Part shown: positions 32,213 through 42,224 of the stretch, piece after piece
Layout: each line of letters opens with the position of its first letter
Numbering within the stretch: the stretch's first letter is position 1
Assembly: GCA_963675135.1 (NCBI GenBank)
Contig: OY776128.1
Coordinates: 70,066,670 to 70,130,669 of the forward strand
Length of the DNA: 64,000 bases
Source: Galeopsis tetrahit
Lineage: Eukaryota > Streptophyta > Magnoliopsida > Lamiales > Lamiaceae
Reading direction: 5' to 3'
Translations under genes and position numbers: made by a program
Notes under the pieces: generated by a model
Database searches by the model: none
The model's input: the letters and a program-made list of their open reading frames with translations, nothing else
What the model was told of the DNA's origin: nothing

Positions 32213-32672
32213 CTCAACGACCTATGCAACCCCTGAAACCGTGAACCACCTATTCTTAACATGCCCACTGGCCTTTAGGGCGTGGCTTCTGCAATGTCCA
32301 CTGATTTATTCGTCATCTATGATCGAACATTTGGAGGAGTTTTGCAACGCTGTCCAGAAAATGAGAAGAAATGAAAAGTGATGGGCCTAATTTGGCAATG
32401 CTTCATATGGAGAGTATGAAAATGACGTAATGATGTAGTTTTTATCGGGAAGACCAACACTAACATAGAAAATAGTGGATAGTATCAAATTCAGCACGTG
32501 AAATGGCTTAAGGCACACGATAAAACCTCTTACTCCTTTCGGGAGGTGGAACCTTGGATTTGCCTATACTTATAGATCAACTATACTGTAATCTTTGTTT
32601 GTAATGGGATTTGAGTACCCCTGTAGTCAATTTTGTTATAAACTCATCATTTTTATCTTTCAAAAAAAAAAT
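32213..32672 (+). mobile_element. LINE 3'-end fragment, copy 2
   Basis: Broken frames encode the zinc-binding end of a plant LINE reverse transcriptase (ETVNHLFLTCP-like, then LIWQCFIWRV, RNDVVFIGK) and a typical LINE tail region ending in an A-run at 32662-32670. TATTAAATT-like sequence on both sides is the probable target duplication. It is 5'-truncated and frameshifted. Confidence 0.65.
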
Positions 32673-33192
32673 TATTAAATTAAAATATTTAAATAGACCC
32701 TAAAATTGGAAATTGGAAAATCAATATCTATCTTTTGCATTCTAATTCCTACGATTAGCGTATTTAATTTTTTATTTCTATTTTTTTTTATTAATTGTTA
32801 TACATTAATTCATCTATTTTTAATTTCAGCTGATAGAGTTTAAATAATTTGAGCATAATTATGTATGTTTTCAATTCTACGTACAATTTCTTTTTTCATT
32901 TTTTTTAATCATGGTATATTGTTTCATTATTTGAATTTATTAGATTTCACTTAATCTACATCACACACATATGCATAACATATAAGTTAGACGTTCTAAG
33001 TTTCAATATATTAATGTCATATTTACGTATTTTGAAATATTTAATGATGAATATTAATATAATTAGAGTAAATGTAAAAAAAAAATCATATAGAAAATAT
33101 ATTAGTGTTAAATTTTATTTTTTTGGCCCCCCTCACCCTGAATTATGGTTCCGCTCCAATTTTAAATGCAATAATAATTAATGAGTTTCTTC

Positions 33193-33535
33193 TTAATTTC
33201 TTTGACACAAAAAATGGGGAATCCAAAACTCTTTTCGGTGAATGCAACCATGTCGCGTTCGTCGTTTTCCTCACCTCTCTGGTGGAAGCTTCCTCAGTAC
33301 GAAGGCCTTGCAATTCCCTTAGTAGTGAAAGACTGTTCACCTAAAAATAAAATTAAAAAAATAGTTAATAATTAAAGTATATTATTTATTATATGACATA
33401 ATTTAAAACTACCAATTTATCCCCATTGTTTTGTGGGATATCATCATTATCAAGGTTAGCCACGGAGAGGCTAGGATAGGGAGTGATCAGGAGTATGGAG
33501 AAGGACCAGAAGGTGATAGCTAGGAGTATGGATCG
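33193..33535 (-). pseudogene. Peptide precursor, copy 3, frameshifted
   Basis: Exon 1 (33413-33535) is open and carries an extra 9 bp in frame inside the hydrophobic run; donor GT is intact. Exon 2 (33193-33340) is 148 instead of 150 nt because of two single-base losses (in the GCTTCC.ACC and GGGG.AAT stretches), so the end of the product is out of frame. Confidence 0.45.
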
Positions 33536-33615
33536 AGAAGGCCAGGGATAGGGGGTTTAAATAAGGAAGTGAAATTTGTATGTATTTTTTAAATGCAATA
33601 ATAATGAGTTTCTTC

Positions 33616-33763
33616 TTAACTTTTTGACCCAAAAAATGGGGAATCCAAAACTCTTCTCGGTGAATATAACCATGTTGCGTTCGTCGTTTTCCTCACCTCT
33701 CTGGTTGGAAGCTTCCTCAGTCTGAAAGCCTTGCAATTCCCTTAGTAGGGTGATATTGTCCAC
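33616..33763 (-). pseudogene. Peptide precursor, copy 4, second exon, separated from its first exon
   Basis: Matches the other second exons over the whole length but its acceptor AG is changed to GG, and small deletions shift the frame near the end. Its first exon lies at 37586-37699, split off by the solo LTR. Confidence 0.45.
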
Positions 33764-34094
33764 CCAACAAATAAATTAAAAAAATAGTTAATAATTAAAG
33801 TATATTATTTATTATATGATGATTAGTGTGAAAATTGCTTGAAATTCATGTATTTAATTTGTATAATTTTATTGGATTTCATGCATTATTCACACTAAAT
33901 TGACTAATTGCATTTGATTTGAAGAAAGAGTATGATTTGCTATTTTTATAGAGAAAATGAGGATTTTTGGAGCAAAACACGTCTCGATTATTGTATGAAG
34001 TCAATTGAAGGAGAGAGAATAGAGATGAAACGAAAAAGAGAGAAGCTGAAAATTATTTGAACTTGAAGAATTATTTGTGTGGCCCATTTAATTA

Positions 34095-35446
34095 GGGTCT
34101 AACTATATGCACCTCCATTTCGGAGAGATGCACTCCCCCCTTTTAATTTATTAATTAAATAATAATATAAAATACCTAAAATACCCTTTAATTAAAATAC
34201 TACTATTAAATGGACCCCTACTTCTATCTGCACCCCTACTTAACATTTAAGCTCTGCAACAACTGCCACCACTTTGTGCCACTGCCGGCACCACCACCAC
34301 CACTTTGTGCCACTGCCGGCACCACCACCACAATTTAAAAATATCTCCGAATTTTTTTTTTATTTTCGACAAACCAGTGTCGACCGTATACACTCTCGTC
34401 GACAACAATTTATCGACGAGATTATATATGGTCGACCTTCAAAGATCGAAAAAAATTATTATTTTTTTCAAAAAAAGAAATCGACACTGTATTGTCGACG
34501 GTATAAATTTCCGTCGACAACGATTTATCGACGAAAATGTATATGATCGACATTCAAAGGTCGAAAAAAAAAATCGATCATAAATGGTTGATCATATGCA
34601 CTCTCGTCGACAAATTGTTCTTGACGAGAGTGTATATGATCGACCATTTATGTTCGAATTAAAAAAAAAAAAGGAAAAACAAATTACTGAACAAAAAAAA
34701 ATAGAAAAAAGAAAAAAAAATTACCTGGGGATGGGGATGGGGACGGTGGCGGAGGCCGCGGCAGATGGGGGCGATGGCGGATGTGGGCGGTGGAGGAGGC
34801 CGCGGCGGCGGAGGAGGGGGGGCGCGATGATTGAAGAGAAAACGAAAAAAAAACACACACACAAAAAAAAAAAAAAAGGGGGGGCAATGGGCCGCGGCGG
34901 CTGGGGCGAGGGCTACGGCCGGCGTCGGATGGACGGGGGAGAGGGAGCCCGGCCGCGACGGAGAGGGAGGAGGGGTGGCCGCGACGAGGAGAGGGAGAGG
35001 GAGGAGGAAAAATACAGAAAAAAAAAAAAAAGAAGGGGAGAGGGCCGCAGCGGCTTTGGCGGGGGAGGGGTCACGGCGGCGGCGGCGGACGGGGGAGGGG
35101 GTGGCGCGACGGGGAGGGGGAGGAAAATCACAGAAAAGAAAAGAAAAGGGGGAAAGAGGCAGGGGCGAAGACGGATGTCGCTAGTGGGGCGACGGCGGCG
35201 GCGGTCGCTGGTGGAGCGGCGGTGGCGACGGCGAGGTTGGGGAGGAAATGAGAGATGAAGATGAAGATGAAGGTATGAATTAGGGTTTTGATGTGTTAAT
35301 TAGGTTTAGGGGGGTGTGGGTAGTAATATAAATTTATAGAGTAAAGGGCATTATTGACAAATAAGGGAGGGTGTGTCCAATTTTAGGGTAGTGTATAAAT
35401 CGGGGGAGTGCATCTCTCCGAAATGGAGGTGCATATAGTCAAACCC
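34095..35446. mobile_element. Mutator-like element with gene-like 5' end, second member
   Basis: Inverted termini start GGGTCTAACTATATGCACC (left) and, read inward from the right, GGGTTTGACTATATGCACC, extending over about 45 bp. The flanking 9-bp duplication ATTTAATTA is perfect (34086-34094 and 35447-35455). As in 1334-2311, the minus strand shows AAACCCTAA (near 35285), a GC-rich block (34730-35245), a donor CCCCAG|GTAATT near 34725, and then GTCGAC inverted repeats (34370-34650). The terminal repeats differ from those of 1334, so these are two subfamilies with the same layout. No transposase. Confidence 0.8.
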
Positions 35447-35606
35447 ATTTAATTAATTGGGAGGCAACACCATGCGGCCCATTCCAATTGTGCAGCCCAT
35501 TCTGAAATACAAGAGACACAACTAGCTGAATTTGTTTGGGCCATCTAATTTTTCTACTTGGAACAGCCGCTCATCCCACGTGTACAACACAAGCAGCCAC
35601 CTGAAA

Positions 35607-36473
35607 GTCCACGGATAAATTAACCCCCACATATTATGTGTTCACCCCCACCCCCCATTTATATTTTGAACTAATACATAAAAATACTATATTACCCCTA
35701 TGTGCTGAGTTCACCCACCCATAAAAAAAAACAGGTTTTTGCATTTCTCCCCCACCAAAAATATATTATTTTTTTATAATTGATTATATTTCATGTTATT
35801 ATTGTTTTATTTGACCGTATTGTTGCATGATTGTGTAGTTGTAATAGATATATGTGTAGTGTATTTCATTTTCGAGTTTTTTTTTTACAAAAATCGCGTT
35901 TTACAAAAACTCAACACTGGTTCGCCGAGTTTTGTGAGATTTTTCGAAAAAAAGTTCCACGTTATGAATCAAAACTTGGTCAACTTTTCCACGTTTTGAT
36001 TCAAAACTCGGCCAACTTTTCCACGTTATGAATTAAAACTCGGCCAACTTTTCCACGTTATGAATCAAAACTCGATCGTTGAGTTTTGAATCAAAACGTG
36101 AAAAAGTTGGCCGAGTTTTGATTCATAACGTGGAACTTTTTTTCGAAAAATCTCATAAAACTCGACGAACCAGTGTTGAGTTTTTGTAAAACGCGATTTT
36201 TGTAAAAAAAAACTCGGAAACGAAATACATTACACATATATTGAACAACTAAAAGTCTAAATCATTTCCAATAACAACGAAAATTGCACGATTTCGCTCC
36301 AAAAGGGTTTTTTTTTTAATTGTGGGTGAACTCAAAATATTTTGTATTGTATATTAATTGTGGGGAGGGGAAAAGGTTATATGTGGTATTTTATGGGGGT
36401 GAACTCATATTTTGGGGGGTGAAGTCATCTAGAGGTGAACACATAATAAATAGGGGGGCATTTATCCGTGGCC
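35607..36473. mobile_element. Foldback Mutator-like element with a long hairpin
   Basis: Ends GTCCACGGATAAAT and ATTTATCCGTGGCC are inverted, flanked by the duplication CACCTGAAA (35598-35606 and 36474-36482). The interior is a long inverted repeat: 35820-36035 pairs with about 36060-36250 (for example AAAATCGCGTTTTACAAAAA on one arm and its reverse complement on the other). Near the centre the unit CACGTTATGAATCAAAACTC is tandemly repeated three times. No coding content. Confidence 0.8.
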
Positions 36474-37585
36474 CACCTGAAATTCATTCACTACCCATAT
36501 TCTATTAATTAATTGGCAAGCCCACTTTATTCATTGATTCATGGCCCAAAGGCCATTTGGCCCATTCAGGCGTAAGCAGCAGTGGCCCATCTCATATATC
36601 AAATTCCAATCAATTGACCACCTGCCCCATCTACTTGTTTTAATGAGTAGAATGCGTGAATTTTCAGGGGATACACAGGACACGCCGAGATTGGAGATTG
36701 GCGAAAACAGGGCAAATCTCTCCTCCCACACTTCACTCAATAGATTAATTAGTTTAGCTTGTTATTTCATTTTTTAGATAAATTTAATTTAGTATTTTAA
36801 TTTAATGTTAGTTTTGGAGGATTTTCGATTAATTGATTGATCCTATTAGCTAGCATTTTCGATTATGTTAATTGCAACGAGAGTTGGATTTGCATGATTG
36901 GGGTGTGAGTGTGAGTCTTGATTAATTAATTGAAGTTAAATAGTAATTAGCTTAACCGAGAGAGGTTTGATTGCTTAGATCGACAACATTAGACATTAAT
37001 CAACTAGAGGTCGTCTACGAGATTAATGAGAGGGCGTCTCATAAGCATTAGTAACCGTGTTGAAAGTGCTTATGAGACACTATCTTAGGAGCTTATGATA
37101 TTTGATTAGATCCTATAATTGCTAATCAATTCACGTTGTTTACCTATGCCTTTCGAGGGGGTTTGCACACTTATGTGATAGCCTTTAACATAATTCAAGA
37201 AATTAGGCTTAATTATTGTGATTAGTTCGTTAATTCATTAGTGATCCCACATAAGGAAAACACCCGAAGCAATTCTTCCACTTACACTTTCATCTTTGAG
37301 AGTTAGTCTCCACTTGCATTTTCATCTTTGAGAGTTAGTTTAGTTGTTTGCATTAGTTGTTTATTTTCTTAGTTGTTATTTGTTAATTCTCTCGTCTAGC
37401 TTCTATAACACCATTTCGACTTATAGTTTTGGGGCTCCACGCTTTCTCTAGGTCCTTGGACGATAACTACTAGGTCGTATACTTACTCAACTATAACGAA
37501 CCCATACGCTTGTAGGGATCGTTATTGTTGTACTAAAAAGTGTGCAAAATACGAACCAAGTCATATGATATAATTCAAAAACTAC

Positions 37586-37699
37586 CAATTCGTTCCTATT
37601 GTCTTTTGGGATATCATCATTATCAGGGTTAGCCATAGAGAAGCTAGGATAGAGAGTGATCAGGAGTATGGAGAAGGTGATAGCTAGGAGTATGGATCG
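37586..37699 (-). pseudogene. Peptide precursor, copy 4, first exon
   Basis: Open over 38 codons with the conserved hydrophobic core, MANPDNDDIPKD and a canonical donor (TTG|GTAG). The frame stays open upstream to an ATG at 37861, but that extension crosses the TATTTAAA box and is not shared by all copies. Its second exon is 3.8 kb away across the solo LTR. Confidence 0.4.
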
Positions 37700-38795
37700 A
37701 AAAGGCCAGGATAGGGGGTTTAAATAGGGGAGTGAACATTTCGTGCACATTTTGTGCACATTTCGTGCATATTTTGTCCACGATCCGTACGTGCACATTT
37801 CGTGAAAATTTTGTGTATGATATGTGTATGCATATTTCATGCACGGTCCATATGTACACATTTCATACTTATTTTAAGAGTTTTTTTACACATAGATATT
37901 TTTTACACCTCCCTTTTTACATTCTAATACTAACTTTTTTTAGAGTTACTATTAGGTGCAAAATGGGTGGTAAAATACCATTTATACCCTATATAAAAAG
38001 TAATTTTCCTCACTCGCCTATCCCCATTATGCAAAAACTCATTTACTCTCAAAATGCTAGAAGAAGGGGCCCATATCGATACTCACCTGCTTTGGATTCC
38101 TCCCTTATTTGATTAATTGACAACATGGATAGCTTTGTTCAAGTCCCACCATTTCTAGATATGATGCTGATAATGTGACCTTAGACCACGAGATTGATGA
38201 ATTAAGTTGATCTACATGTTGTAGCTGCTCACTTATATACGATTTTATCTCTTAACTGTGGGTTACAATAATTAAGAAGACTCCTTGGAATTAACTATTT
38301 GGCCAACACACGCATATAATTCTAATTGAGTACTAACCGTACCTGTCCATCCATCCAAATACACACGCATATCCATGTGCTTCCACCTTCATTTTTACAA
38401 ATAACCCTAGTAAATGTTTTATGGAGTACAAATTAAGAAGAAAGGATCACAAATTGATAATATGGTTTTGTTGGCTAAAAATGAAATTCACATAATATTA
38501 AGAGGACAATATGAACATTTACTCAGAATATTGAAGTTAAAAAACATTCTATTGTCTCATACATTAATCTCAAACACCAAATTACATTACTCTACTTACT
38601 ATCTAACTAGGTTTTGTAATTTTACATTTGAATAAACAATATATGATACCAAACATGCCCTTTAGTTACAATAGGGTTGGGGCTGTCAAAATGTTGTAAT
38701 TTGAACAACCGGACTTAGGTCGGGCTAACCAATGTATGTATGATATGTTGTTGATTGACAATCCAATTTTAAATGCAATAATAATGAGTTTCTTC

Positions 38796-39126
38796 TTAAT
38801 TTCTTTGACACAAAAAATGAGGGAATTCAAAACTCTTCTCGGTGAATGCAACCATGTCGCCTGCGTCGTTTTCCTCACCTCTCTGGTGGGAAGCTTTCTC
38901 AGTCCAAAGGCCTTGCAATTTTCTTAGTAGTGAAAGACTGTTCACTTAAAAATAAAAAAATAGTTAATAATTAAAGTATATTATTTATTATATGACATAA
39001 TTTAAGAACTATCAATTTATCCTCATTGTCTTGTGGGATATCATCATTATCAGGGTTAGCCACGGAGAAGCTAGGATAGGGAGTGATCATGAGTATGGAG
39101 AAGGTGATAGCTAGGAGTATGGATCG
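38796..39126 (-). pseudogene. Peptide precursor, copy 5, splice sites damaged
   Basis: Exon 1 (39013-39126) and exon 2 (38796-38945) are both full length and open, but the donor is GATAGT and the acceptor reads TTTAAGTG, shifting the AG by one base. Several residues are changed in exon 2. Confidence 0.4.
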
Positions 39127-39206
39127 AGAAGGCCAGGGATAGGGGGTTTAAATAAGGGAGTGAAATTTGTATGTATTTTTTAAATACAATAATAATGAGT
39201 TTCTTC

Positions 39207-39546
39207 TTAATTTCTTTGACCCAAAAAATGGGGGAATAAAAAATTCTTCTCGGTGAATGCAACCATGTTGCGTTCATCGTTTTCCTCAACTCTCTGGTGG
39301 GAAGCTTCCTCAGCCCGAAGGCCTTGCAATTCCTTTAGTAGGAAAATATTGTTCACCTAACAAATAAATTAAAAAAATAGTTAATAATTAAAGTATATTA
39401 TTTATTATATGACATAATTCAAAAACTACCAATTCGTTCCCATTGTCTTTTGGGATATCATCATCATTACTAGGGTTAGCCATGGAGAAGCTAGGATAGG
39501 GTGTGATCAGGAGTATGGAGAAGGTGATAGATAGGAGTATGGATCG
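39207..39546 (-). CDS. Putative small secreted peptide precursor, copy 6 (two exons)
   Basis: Exon 1 is 39430-39546 (39 codons, one extra Asp by a 3-bp in-frame insertion) and exon 2 is 39207-39356 (49 codons and stop). Donor TTG|GTAG and acceptor TTGTTAG|GTG are intact; intron 73 nt. The product has the hydrophobic core (LLSITFSILLIT), an acidic linker and an end FPHFLGQRN. Copy 6 belongs to the sub-type with a long upstream region that contains repeated GTGCACGAAATG motifs. Again no in-frame ATG at the start of the hydrophobic run. Confidence 0.45.
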
Positions 39547-40662
39547 AAAAGTCTAGGATAGGGGGGTTTAAATAGGAGAGTGAACATTTCGTGCATATTT
39601 TGGGCACGATCCGTACGTGCACATTTCGTGCATATTTTGTGCATGATTCGTACGTGCACATTTCATAAAAATTTTGTGTATGATATGTATATGCATGTTT
39701 CATGCACGGTCCATATGTACACATTTCATACTTATTTTAAGAGTTTTTTTACCCATAAATATTTTTTACACCTCCCTTTTTACATTCTAATACTAACATT
39801 TTTTAGAGTTACTATTAGGTACAAAATGGGTGGTAAAATACCATTTATACCCTATATAAAAAGTAATTTTTCCTCCCTCGCCTATCCCCATTATGCAAAA
39901 ACTCATTTACTCTCAAAATGCTAGAAGAAGGGGCCCATATCGATACTCACCCGCTTTGGATCCCTCCCTTATTTGATTAATTGACAACATGGCTAGCTTT
40001 GTTCAAGTCCCACCATTTCTAGATATGATGCTGATAATGTGACCTTAGACCACGAGATTGATGAATTAAGTTGATCTACATGTTGTAGTTGCTCACTTAT
40101 ATACAATTTTATCTCTTAACTCTGGGTTACAATAATTAAGAAGACTACTTGTAATTAACTATTTGGCCAACACACGCATATGATTCTAATTGAGTACTAA
40201 TTGTACCTGTTCATCCATCCAAATACACACGCATAGCCATGTGCTTCCACCTTCATTTTTACAAATAACACGAGTAAATATTTTATGGAGTACAAATTAA
40301 GAAGAAAAGATCACAATTTGATAATAGGGTTTTGTTGGCTAAGAGTGAAATTCACATAATATTAAGAGGACAATATGAACATTTACTCAGAATATTGAAG
40401 TTAAAAACATTCTATTGTCTCATACATTAATCTCAAACACCAAATTACATTACTCTACTTACTATCTAACTAGGTTTTGTAATCTTACATTTGAATAAAC
40501 AATATATGATACCAAACATGCCCTTTAGTTACAATAGGGTTGGGGCTGTCAAAATGCTGTAATTTGAACAACCGGACTTAGGTCGGGCTAACCAATGTAT
40601 GTATGATGTGTTGTTGATTGACAATCCAATTTTAAATGCAATAATAATTAATGAGTTTCTTC

Positions 40663-40999
40663 TTAATTTCTTTGACACAAAAAATGGGGGAATCCAAAAC
40701 TTTTCTCGGTGAATGCAACCATGTCGCGTGTGTCGTTTTCCTCACCTCTCTGGTGGGAAGCTTCCTCAGTCCGAAGGCCTTGCAATTCCCTTAGTAATGA
40801 AAGACCGTTCACCTAAAAATAAAATTAAAAAAATAGTTAATAATTAAAGTACATTATTTATTATATGACATAATTTAAAACCTATCAATTTATCCCCATT
40901 GTCTTGTGGGATATCATCATTATCAGGGTTAGCCACAGAGAAGCTAGGATAGGGAGTGATCAGGAGTATGGAGAAGGTGATAGCTAGGAGTATAGATCG
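40663..40999 (-). CDS. Putative small secreted peptide precursor, copy 7, donor altered
   Basis: Exon 1 (40886-40999) and exon 2 (40663-40812, stop conserved) are full length and open; the acceptor is intact. The usual donor is lost (TTGATAGG) and the next GT, four bases downstream, would shift the frame. Possibly non-functional. Confidence 0.35.
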
Positions 41000-41079
41000 A
41001 GAAGGCCAGGGGTAGGGGGTTTAAATAAGGGAGTGAAATTTGTATGTGTTTTTTAAATGCAATAATAATGAGTTTCTTC

Positions 41080-41415
41080 TTAATTTCTTTGACCCAAAAA
41101 ATGGGGGAATCCAAAACTTTTCTCGATGAATGCAACCATGTCGCGTTCGTCGTTTTCCTCACCTCTCTGGTGGGAAGCTTCCTCAGCCCGAAGGCCTTGC
41201 AATTCCCTTTGTAGGGAAATATTGTTCACCTAACAATAAATTAAAAAAATAGTTAATAATTAAAGTATATTATTTATTATATGACATAATTCAAAATCTG
41301 CAAATTCGTCTCCATTGTCTTTTGGGATATCATCATTACCAGGGTTAGCCATGGAAAAACTAGGATATGGAGTGATCAGGAGTATGGAGAATGTGATAGC
41401 TAAGAGTATGGATCG
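41080..41415 (-). CDS. Putative small secreted peptide precursor, copy 8, GC donor
   Basis: Exon 1 (41302-41415) and exon 2 (41080-41229) are full length and open, ending FPHFLGQRN. The donor reads TTTGCAG: GC instead of GT, a rare but allowed donor. The first-exon frame is open back to an ATG at 41553. Function uncertain. Confidence 0.35.
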
Positions 41416-42224
41416 AAAAGGCGGATAGGGGGGGTTTAAATAGGGGAGTGAACATTTCGTGCATATTTTGTGCTCGATCCGTACGTGCACATTTCGTGAA
41501 AATTTTGTGTATGATATGTATATGCATGTTTCATGCACGGTGCATATGTACATACTTCATACTTATTTTAAGATTTTTTTTACCCTTAGATATTTTTTAC
41601 ACCTCTCTTTTTACATTCTAATACTAACCTTTTTTAGAGTTACAATTAGGTGCAAAATAGGTGTTAAAATATCATTTATACCCTACATAAAAAGTAACTT
41701 TCCTCCCTCGCCTATCTCCATTATACAAAAATTCATTTACTCTCAAAATGCTAGAAGAAGTGGCTCATTTTTCTTATTCGCCTCAAGCCTACAAAATCGC
41801 AAGACCGACTATATCCTTTATTAAAGTCTTAGCTTGTTATCCGAATTCGAATATTAATCTTAAAATATTAGATTTAAAATATAAAGAAATATTTATTTTC
41901 ATAAATAAGCAATTTATGTATTTATAAATGGAGTGTATTCCACTACTCTCTTTCTCTCTTGTTCTAAGTTCTAACATGCTTGTCGGTTTTGTGTTGGCAA
42001 AGGTGAATAAACAACTAATTATAAAAAAAGTAGATATACAAGTAATGATATTTTGTGTAAAACTGTAAATATTGTGAGAAGACCCTCTCATAATTATGAG
42101 ACGAAGTTCTATTTTAATATTTAAATTACATTTTTTTAATATAATTTAGTGATATAATATTATAAATGAGAATTTGTCTCTTATATGAAACAATTTTTAT
42201 AATTTTTTTATCCTAAATTAATAG

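Larger units (their letters stand above)
30052..33155. mobile_element. DNA-transposon-like repeat, copy 2, carrying a TRIM-like element and a LINE fragment
   Basis: Begins GACGGATTTATGAGTACATT and ends GGCCCCCCTCACCCTG...TTCCGCT, matching copy 1 (11428-12385) at both ends and along the middle, in the same orientation. It is longer because of the LTR element at 30269-32188 and a fuller LINE fragment. Its right end abuts array block B sequence (CCAATTTTAAATGC). Confidence 0.5.
33820..37563. mobile_element. Solo LTR with two Mutator-like elements inserted
   Basis: Starts TGATTAGTGTGAAAATTGC, ends ACGAACCAAGTCA, and is flanked by a 5-bp duplication TATGA (33815-33819 and 37564-37568). The flanking array sequence joins up exactly as in the other units (TATTATATGACATAATTC). 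Without the two inserts the LTR would be about 1.5 kb, a size typical of Ty3/gypsy elements. No internal region or second LTR exists, so recombination left a solo LTR. The superfamily is inferred from size and general appearance. Confidence 0.75.
7571..41770 (-). repeat. Tandem array of four 1.86-kb units carrying a putative peptide gene family
   Basis: Three kinds of block alternate: C (about 700-880 bp, non-coding), B (second-exon block) and A (first-exon block), in the plus-strand order C-B-A-B-A. Unit 1 is 7571-9585, unit 2 spans 9585-38060 because of insertions, unit 3 is about 38078-39940 and unit 4 about 39941-41770. The shared anchor GGGCTGTCAAAATG falls at 8360, 38689 and 40543, a 1854-bp step between units 3 and 4. 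Unit 2 is recognised from C (9585-11427), B and A (33168-33590), B (33596-33790) and A (37569 onward). Coding blocks read on the minus strand. Confidence 0.75.

Noticed and set aside
11428..33155. The two direct repeat copies as LTRs of one giant element
   Set aside because: Their ends are inverted with respect to each other (GCGGAT versus TTCCGC, with GGCCCC inside) and no TG/CA ends, primer-binding site or purine tract adjoin them.
34584..35258. 224-residue plus-strand frame rich in Gly and Arg
   Set aside because: It is the complement of the GC-rich block in a Mutator-like element; composition is simple-repeat-like, and gene-like signals (donor, telo-box) point to the minus strand.
37487..37861. 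124-residue minus-strand frame as an independent gene
   Set aside because: Its second half is first exon of peptide copy 4; its first half crosses the TATTTAAA box and a repeated GTGCACGAAATG region and is not open in all paralogues.
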